64,000 bases of DNA from Heliomicrobium modesticaldum Ice1 (GTDB lineage: Bacteria > Bacillota > Desulfitobacteriia > Heliobacteriales > Heliobacteriaceae), in the NCBI RefSeq assembly GCF_000019165.1, contig NC_010337.2:1288501-1352500 (forward strand). Reading direction: 5' to 3'. Below are positions 57,842 to 64,000 of this stretch, piece after piece. Numbering within the stretch: position 1 is the first letter of the stretch; every line of letters starts with the position of its first letter. A model generated the notes under the pieces. That model was given only the letters and a program-made list of their open reading frames with translations, was not told the origin of the DNA and did no database searches. The translations under genes were made by a program, and so were the position numbers.

Positions 57842-57883
57842 ATTGCCGGCTTTGAACAAGGGACAGCCTGGAGGTTGCATGCC

Positions 57884-58852
57884 ATGTTGAGCCGGTGGGT
57901 CATCGCCTTTCACCGTCTGCTGGAGCGGGGCATGTTCATCCTGATCCCGGGGGCCTTGCTTTTTGGCAACATCTTTTGGACAACCCTGCAGGAACAAAAA
58001 GCCTGGGTCTACTGGCTCTTTGGCTACATGACCTTTTTGGGGGCGCTGAACTGCTCCTGGGGCCAGTTTCGCGCCCTCTTTCGCGAGCCAGTCCTGTTTC
58101 TGACGTCTCTGCTGCTGGCCCACGGACTGGTCCCGGCGGCGGCCTTCGGTCTGGGGATGCTCTTTTTTCCGAGCGACGCCCAGACGGTGATGGGGCTGGT
58201 CATCGGTTCCACCATCCCCGTGGCGATCACAGCCTCGGTCTGGACTAACATCACCCAGGGCAACAATTCTTTCGCCCTAGCCCTGGTCGTGCTGGACACG
58301 CTGCTCAGCCCGCTCATCCTGCCCCTCTTCGCTCAGGTGATCTTGCATGTCTCCGGTCACCTGCCTGTTGAGCGGCTCATTGAGGATATGCTGCTGATGG
58401 TGGTGCTGCCGTCGTTGCTCGGTCTCTTCCTGCACCCCTACCGCTTCTGGGATCCCCAGGGGCCTTTGCAGGCCGGTTTGAGCGCTCTCTCCAAGCTCGG
58501 CCTTTTCCTTGTTGTCGCCATCAACGTGGCGATCATGCACGATTATCTGGTTCTCGGCTGGTCGAACGCCCTGCCCATCTTGGCGAGCCTCTTTTTGCTC
58601 AACAGCATCGCCTACCTGCTGGGCTATGGCGCCGGCCGTTTCCTGGGGCGTCCCCGGGAGGATGTCATCGCCCTGACCTATTCGAGCGGGATGCGCAACA
58701 TCGCCTTGGGTGTGTTGTTTTCCACGGGATACTTCGATCTTCGCGTCTCCATCCCGATCGTTTTTATGACCTTGCTCCAGCAGCCCATGGCTACCATCGT
58801 CAACCGCCTTTTCCAAGCCGGACCGCGCAAAAAGGCGGAGGTCCGGGCATAG
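57884..58852 (+). CDS. bile acid:sodium symporter family (BASS) transporter
   Basis: 322 residues with about ten hydrophobic helices. The helix 4 region GLVIGSTIPVAITASVWTNITQGN and the late YSSGMRNIALGVL match the two conserved crossover motifs of the BASS/ACR3-like fold. The substrate is unknown; bacterial relatives move pantoate, pyruvate or other organic acids. The ATG at 57884 has GGAGG 10 bases upstream. Confidence 0.85.
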   Translation: MLSRWVIAFHRLLERGMFILIPGALLFGNIFWTTLQEQKAWVYWLFGYMTFLGALNCSWGQFRALFREPVLFLTSLLLAHGLVPAAAFGLGMLFFPSDAQTVMGLVIGSTIPVAITASVWTNITQGNNSFALALVVLDTLLSPLILPLFAQVILHVSGHLPVERLIEDMLLMVVLPSLLGLFLHPYRFWDPQGPLQAGLSALSKLGLFLVVAINVAIMHDYLVLGWSNALPILASLFLLNSIAYLLGYGAGRFLGRPREDVIALTYSSGMRNIALGVLFSTGYFDLRVSIPIVFMTLLQQPMATIVNRLFQAGPRKKAEVRA

Positions 58853-58897
58853 TGGTTTGGCATTCCGCTTAAGCAGGATGGAAGAAGACAAAAGCGA

Positions 58898-58930
58898 GGC
58901 CAGCGCTGAAGGCAAAGCGCTGGTCTTTTT
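58898..58930 (+). terminator. rho-independent terminator after the BASS gene
   Basis: CCAGCGCT / AGCGCTGG with an eight-base loop, extended by G-T and G-C pairs at the base, then TTTTT. Confidence 0.85.
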
Positions 58931-58966
58931 CATGGGATAAGGCTTTCCTTTTTAGCAGCGTTTTAT

Positions 58967-59548
58967 TTATAAGATTTCCTTTTCGGAAGTCTTCGGCTTG
59001 TTCGCCGCCTCGTCGCCGGAATCGGCCTTGCTCCCTGCGCCGTCGCCGCTGCCTTCGGCCGCCGCCGACCGGGCGGCATTGACCCGTTCGGCGAAAGCGG
59101 CGATCTTTTCTTCGGACAGGTTGCTGTAGTCCTCTTTGATCTTCGTGACCATGCGGAAAGCGATGCGCTCGAAGAAGCCCAGTTTGTCCTGATAGACGCG
59201 GCCGCCGAAGTTCTCCGTCAGGAAGGCCCTTCTCAGCAGCTGCTCGGGATAAGCGGTCTTGATCTCGGCCTCGCTTTTCTTTTCCAGCATGCCGCAGATG
59301 AAGAGGGCCAGCCGTTTGGCCATGATATAGCGCCAGTTCTCTCGGACGAACTGTTTGAACTCCCGTTCGATGTCGCCGCCGTAGATGGGCACCCCAAGGA
59401 TGACCGTATCGCAGGCGCTCCAGTCCGGTCCGACCGGGTTTTTCCGGACATCGACGATTTCCACTGAGTCGTCGATCAGGTCGGCCAGGCGTTTCGCGCA
59501 GTATTCCGTGGTGCCCCGTTTGCTCAGGTAACAGATTACCGTGCTCAC
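58967..59548 (-). CDS. flavodoxin-like protein (HemG-type flavodoxin domain)
   Basis: 193 residues. The N-terminus CYLSKRGTTEYCAKRLADLI is an FMN phosphate-binding loop; VILGVPIYGG and FICGML follow. The pattern resembles the flavodoxin domain of menaquinone-dependent protoporphyrinogen oxidase (HemG), a reaction needed for heme and bacteriochlorophyll. The C-terminal 40 residues are Ala/Gly/Ser/Glu-rich and probably disordered. The GTG at 59548 follows AGGAGTG. Other flavodoxin roles remain possible. Confidence 0.75.
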   Translation of the reverse strand: MSTVICYLSKRGTTEYCAKRLADLIDDSVEIVDVRKNPVGPDWSACDTVILGVPIYGGDIEREFKQFVRENWRYIMAKRLALFICGMLEKKSEAEIKTAYPEQLLRRAFLTENFGGRVYQDKLGFFERIAFRMVTKIKEDYSNLSEEKIAAFAERVNAARSAAAEGSGDGAGSKADSGDEAANKPKTSEKEIL

Positions 59549-59745
59549 GTGATCACTCCTAATTATCAATCTTAAGTTTCCTGGCAGGAGATTCTCTGCT
59601 GGAAACTGCCCCTACCGGGTATAAAATACCATTTAAACCATGGCGGGGCAAGTCCGGGGGGTGGATGGCACATAGGGAGGGGCCAAGTTGGTTATGCTCA
59701 TTGTCAAGCGGTTTTTGCTGCAGAAAAAAGGTGGAGGCGTCCCTG

Positions 59746-60726
59746 TTGAAACGTGTCGTCAGCATCTCCCTGGGATCGTCTAAACGGGATCACCAGGCGG
59801 AGGTGGAGGTCCTCGGAAAAAAAGTCCGCCTAGAGCGCCGCGGCACGGACGGCAACTACGGCCGGGCCATTGAAATGATTCGCGCCCTTGACGGACAGGT
59901 TGACGCTATCGGCTTGGGCGGCATCGATCTCTACCTGCGCGCCGGCAACCGGCGTTACACCCTGCGTGACGGGCGGCGTCTGGCCCAAGCGGCTCGGCAG
60001 AGCCCTGTCGTCGACGGCAGCAATCTCAAAGAGCACTGGGAACGACAGGTGGTGGAGACGCTGGCTGCGGACGGTCTGATCCATCCGGGACAGCAGGTGT
60101 TGCTCCTTTGCGCCGTCGATCGCTATGGCCTTGCAGAGGCCTTTGTCCAGCAGGGTTGTCAGGTCACCTTCGGCGATCTGATGTTCGGTTGCGGCCTTCC
60201 CTTGCCGATTCGCAGCTTGCAGGCATTAAATCGTTTTTCTCGCGTAATTATTCCAGTGATCAGTCAATTGCCCTTTCATTGGCTCTATCCAACGGGCAGT
60301 CGGCAGGAGCAGATAAAACCCCGGTTCCCTCACGTGTTCCGGGAGGCAGAGGTTGTCGCCGGGGATTTCCACTTCATTCGCCGGTATATGCCGGCGGACA
60401 TGCGAGGCAAGATTGTTCTGACCAACACCGTCACCGATGCGGATGTTCGGTTGCTCAAAGAGCGCGGTGTCGATAGGCTGGTCACGACGACGCCGGAGTT
60501 GAGCGGACGTTCCTTCGGGACGAACGTCATGGAGGGACTGCTGGTCGCCTTGGCGGAGCGGAGGCCCGAGGAGATCACCCCGGAGGAGTACCGCCATTGG
60601 TTAGCGCGGTTCGGTTTTCAGCCTCGCCTGGAGAAGGTGTCTTCCCGGCAGACGACCGCAGGAGGTCGGCATGAAACGCTTTGCCTTCATCATTCATCCC
60701 CTTACCGTTGCGGACATAGCCCGTAA
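59746..60726 (+). CDS. conserved protein paired with an acyl-ACP-reductase-like gene
   Basis: 326 residues from the TTG at 59746, 8 bases after GGAGG; the frame is open to 59665. It has a Rossmann-like stretch VLLLCAVDRYGLAEAFVQQGCQVTFGDL and IGLGGIDLYL. Similar clostridial proteins are, from memory, often labelled quinate 5-dehydrogenase without experimental support. The last 56 bases overlap the next gene, so the two are translated together. Function unknown. Confidence 0.75.
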   Translation: MKRVVSISLGSSKRDHQAEVEVLGKKVRLERRGTDGNYGRAIEMIRALDGQVDAIGLGGIDLYLRAGNRRYTLRDGRRLAQAARQSPVVDGSNLKEHWERQVVETLAADGLIHPGQQVLLLCAVDRYGLAEAFVQQGCQVTFGDLMFGCGLPLPIRSLQALNRFSRVIIPVISQLPFHWLYPTGSRQEQIKPRFPHVFREAEVVAGDFHFIRRYMPADMRGKIVLTNTVTDADVRLLKERGVDRLVTTTPELSGRSFGTNVMEGLLVALAERRPEEITPEEYRHWLARFGFQPRLEKVSSRQTTAGGRHETLCLHHSSPYRCGHSP

Positions 60727-61822
60727 GTTTCCCTGGGTCCGCTGGTTCCCCGAATCGCTTGTTGAAGGGGTCTTCCGCTGGGCGCCGCCGGTGCGGACAG
60801 CGCGCTGCGAGGGGATCCGGTCGGGATACAGTCAGGTGGACGGCCTGTTCATCGCTTGCCCGCTGACAACGCGGCAGATGTTGTCGCTACCTGAGGAAAC
60901 GGTGCTTGCGAAGGTGGAAAAGGCTTGCCGCAAGGCCGTCGACTTGGGCGCGCAGATCATCGGCCTCGGCGCTTACACCTCCATCATCGGCGATGGGGGA
61001 GTGACACTGGCGAAGCGGTTACCCGTCCCGGTGACGACAGGGAATTCCTATACAGTGGCGACGGCCCTGGAGGCGACGCGCCTTGCCGCCGAGAGGCTCG
61101 GTTACAAACTCGACCGCGCCGCTGTCGTTGTCGTGGGCGCCACTGGCTCCATCGGTGCCGTCTGCTCTCGGTTGCTTGCCCGGGAGGCGAGTGACCTGAC
61201 GCTGGTGGCGCGCCGCTTGGACCGGCTCGATCGTTTGGCCTACCGCATCCTCCATGAAACAGGTCTCTCCGTGGGGGTGACGACCGATATGGCCGGCGCC
61301 CTCCGCCGAGCCGACATCGTCGTCGCCGTATCGAGCGCGGCTGATGCGATCATCGAGCCTGAACACCTGAAAGCGGGATCCCTCGTCTGCGATGTGGCCC
61401 GGCCCAGGGACGTGTCTCGCCGGGTGGCCAAGGAACGGCCTGACGTTCTATTGATCGAGGGAGGTGTCGTCAAGGTCCCCGGTGATGTGAACTTCGGGTT
61501 CAACTTTGGCTTCCCGCCAGGGTTGGCCTACGCCTGCATGGCCGAGACGATGATCCTCGCCCTGGAGGGGCGGCGGGAATGTTTCTCCCTTGGTCGGGAA
61601 CTTTTTATCGACAAGGTGGAGGAGATCACCCGCTTAGGCCGCAAACACGGCTTTTCTCTGGCTGGGTTGCGTAGTTTTGATCGTCCCTTAAGCGAATTGG
61701 ATGTGGAGCGGGTCCGCAAAAGCCTGTTCAGACCGCCGCGAACGGCAGCCGGAAGTCAAGAACTTGATGTTGACAATATTTTGCAACCTGGATATAATAC
61801 GAAACTAAAGATGGTGGAGTAA
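60671..61822 (+). CDS. NAD(P)-dependent oxidoreductase resembling cyanobacterial acyl-ACP reductase
   Basis: 383 residues. Motifs in order: GLGAYTSIIG, TTGNSYTVATALEATRLAAE, a Rossmann site VVVVGATGSIGAVCSRLLA, VSSAADAIIEPEHLKAGSLVCDVARPRDVS and a C-terminal MAETMILALEG. This order is close to that of cyanobacterial long-chain acyl-ACP reductase and of a clostridial family often named shikimate dehydrogenase-like. The catalytic Cys of true AAR could not be placed with confidence. The 3' end contains the greA promoter. Confidence 0.8.
   Translation: MKRFAFIIHPLTVADIARKFPWVRWFPESLVEGVFRWAPPVRTARCEGIRSGYSQVDGLFIACPLTTRQMLSLPEETVLAKVEKACRKAVDLGAQIIGLGAYTSIIGDGGVTLAKRLPVPVTTGNSYTVATALEATRLAAERLGYKLDRAAVVVVGATGSIGAVCSRLLAREASDLTLVARRLDRLDRLAYRILHETGLSVGVTTDMAGALRRADIVVAVSSAADAIIEPEHLKAGSLVCDVARPRDVSRRVAKERPDVLLIEGGVVKVPGDVNFGFNFGFPPGLAYACMAETMILALEGRRECFSLGRELFIDKVEEITRLGRKHGFSLAGLRSFDRPLSELDVERVRKSLFRPPRTAAGSQELDVDNILQPGYNTKLKMVE
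61770..61798 (+). promoter_or_regulatory. perfect consensus sigma-A promoter (greA)
   Basis: TTGACA (61770-61775), a 17-base spacer and TATAAT (61793-61798), both hexamers exact. It lies inside the last codons of the upstream gene and would start transcription near 61805. Confidence 0.85.
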
Positions 61823-61824
61823 GC

Positions 61825-61870
61825 AAGCACTGCCCGGCCGCAGGCTTTTTACGGCTGTTAGGCAGTGCTT
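61825..61870 (+). ncRNA. stem-loop leader of greA
   Basis: AAGCACTGCC (61825-61834) and GGCAGTGCTT (61861-61870) form a perfect 10-bp stem closing a 26-base interior that has its own GCCG / CGGC pairing. It would be the first structured part of a leader of about 165 bases. It may terminate the upstream gene or form a leader RNA; no T run follows. Confidence 0.4.
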
Positions 61871-61971
61871 ATTCAGTGTAGCCTCACATGTTACATGACA
61901 CCGCATGAAGTTTCGGGAGTGAAACCGCGTAAAGGACACATTTTTGATTTGAAGGATAGGGGAGCGAATGT

Positions 61972-62454
61972 ATGGAAGAAAAACAAGTGATGCTGACGGC
62001 AGAAGGCCTAAAGAAATTGGAAGAGGAACTGGAGTTCTTGAAATCGCACAAGCGCGGGCAGGTGGCCGAACGGATCAAGCAGGCCATCGATTACGGCGAT
62101 ATCAGCGAGAACTCCGAGTACGAAGACGCCAAAAACGAACAGGCCTTCGTCGAAGGCCGAATCATCACCCTGGAGAAGATGCTCCGCAACGCCAAGCTGA
62201 TTGAAGGCGGCGAGGGTGAGACCAATGTGGTGACTATCGGCGCCCGTGTCCTCCTCAAGGATCTGGAGGACGATTCCGAATTCGAATACACCATCGTTGG
62301 CTCGGCCGAAGCCGACCCCAGCCAGTCAAAGATCTCCAACGTTTCCCCGGTGGGTAAGGCCTTGCTCGGTCAGCCCAAGGGCGCAGTCGTCGAGGTGCAG
62401 GTGCCTATGGGGAAGATCAAGTACGAGATTGTGGACATCAACAAGAAGGGGTAG
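61972..62454 (+). CDS. greA: transcription elongation factor GreA
   Basis: 160 residues. N-terminal coiled coil with [50 protein letters not shown] pattern (shortened reference: [11 protein letters not shown] and [13 protein letters not shown]), whose acidic tip enters the RNA polymerase channel; the C-terminal domain ends with [21 protein letters not shown]. It rescues backtracked polymerase. AGGGGAG lies 7 bases before the ATG. Confidence 0.97.
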   Translation: MEEKQVMLTAEGLKKLEEELEFLKSHKRGQVAERIKQAIDYGDISENSEYEDAKNEQAFVEGRIITLEKMLRNAKLIEGGEGETNVVTIGARVLLKDLEDDSEFEYTIVGSAEADPSQSKISNVSPVGKALLGQPKGAVVEVQVPMGKIKYEIVDINKKG

Positions 62455-62514
62455 ACCTTCACCGGACTCATTTATCCTTTATTCGGCGGCGGCAAAAGGT
62501 GTAGAATGAATCGA

Positions 62515-62539
62515 AGGGCCAGGAAGACCTGGCTCTTTT
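62515..62539 (+). terminator. terminator between greA and lysS
   Basis: AGGGCCAGG / CCTGGCTCT (one G-U) with an AAGA loop, then TTT; it ends 26 bases before the lysS ATG. Confidence 0.75.
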
Positions 62540-62541
62540 GA

Positions 62542-64000
<1,459 letters not shown>

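Overview
The window is a continuous stretch of a heliobacterial chromosome (phototrophic, spore-forming Firmicute), most likely Heliobacterium (Heliomicrobium) modesticaldum or a close relative. Three things in the sequence support this: a homodimeric type I reaction centre gene (pshA, 608 codons) inside a dense bacteriochlorophyll cluster; a cytochrome bc operon with a diheme cytochrome c in place of cytochrome f, plus a lipoprotein cytochrome c; and Gram-positive features (strong AGGAGG ribosome sites, spoIIE, many GTG/TTG starts). The species name is inference.

Region 1 (1-7100): a truncated insertion-sequence transposase, then petJ (cytochrome c553), a small membrane gene with petC-petB-petD-petA, a small membrane protein, tspO, bchJ and bchG. 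Region 2 (7100-24000): pshA, a strong terminator, then a tightly packed, overlapping operon bchM-bchE-bchL-bchN-bchB-bchI-bchD-bchH, and a diapophytoene desaturase (crtN). These genes cover Mg insertion, methylation, anaerobic ring closure and light-independent protochlorophyllide reduction; bchG attaches the farnesyl tail.

Region 3 (24000-48935) is mostly housekeeping: spoIIE, tilS, ftsH, ndk, a UbiB-like kinase, a TIGR01777 epimerase, a FlK-like thioesterase, fhs, an HD protein, folP, a folB-folK fusion, panC-panD, nadA-nadB-nadC, birA, coaX, dusB and an isochorismatase-like hydrolase. It groups folate, pantothenate, NAD and biotin functions.

Region 4 (48944-53813, minus strand) holds the second nitrogenase-like enzyme, chlorophyllide oxidoreductase, in the order bchY-bchZ-(DUF2499/Ycf49-like)-(DUF3593-like)-bchX. 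The two small membrane proteins resemble a gene pair known from cyanobacteria and plastid lineages, of unknown function. Their position inside the bchXYZ operon is the most interesting observation here. A heptaheme cytochrome c lipoprotein is transcribed divergently from bchY.

Region 5 (54160-64000): the heptaheme cytochrome, an alpha/beta hydrolase, three small unknown proteins, a bile-acid-symporter-family carrier, a flavodoxin-like protein, a two-gene unit whose second member resembles cyanobacterial acyl-ACP reductase, greA behind a perfect consensus promoter, and lysS, which carries an apparent one-base deletion and runs off the window. No rRNA, tRNA or CRISPR array was seen. All family assignments come from reading motifs; no database search was run.
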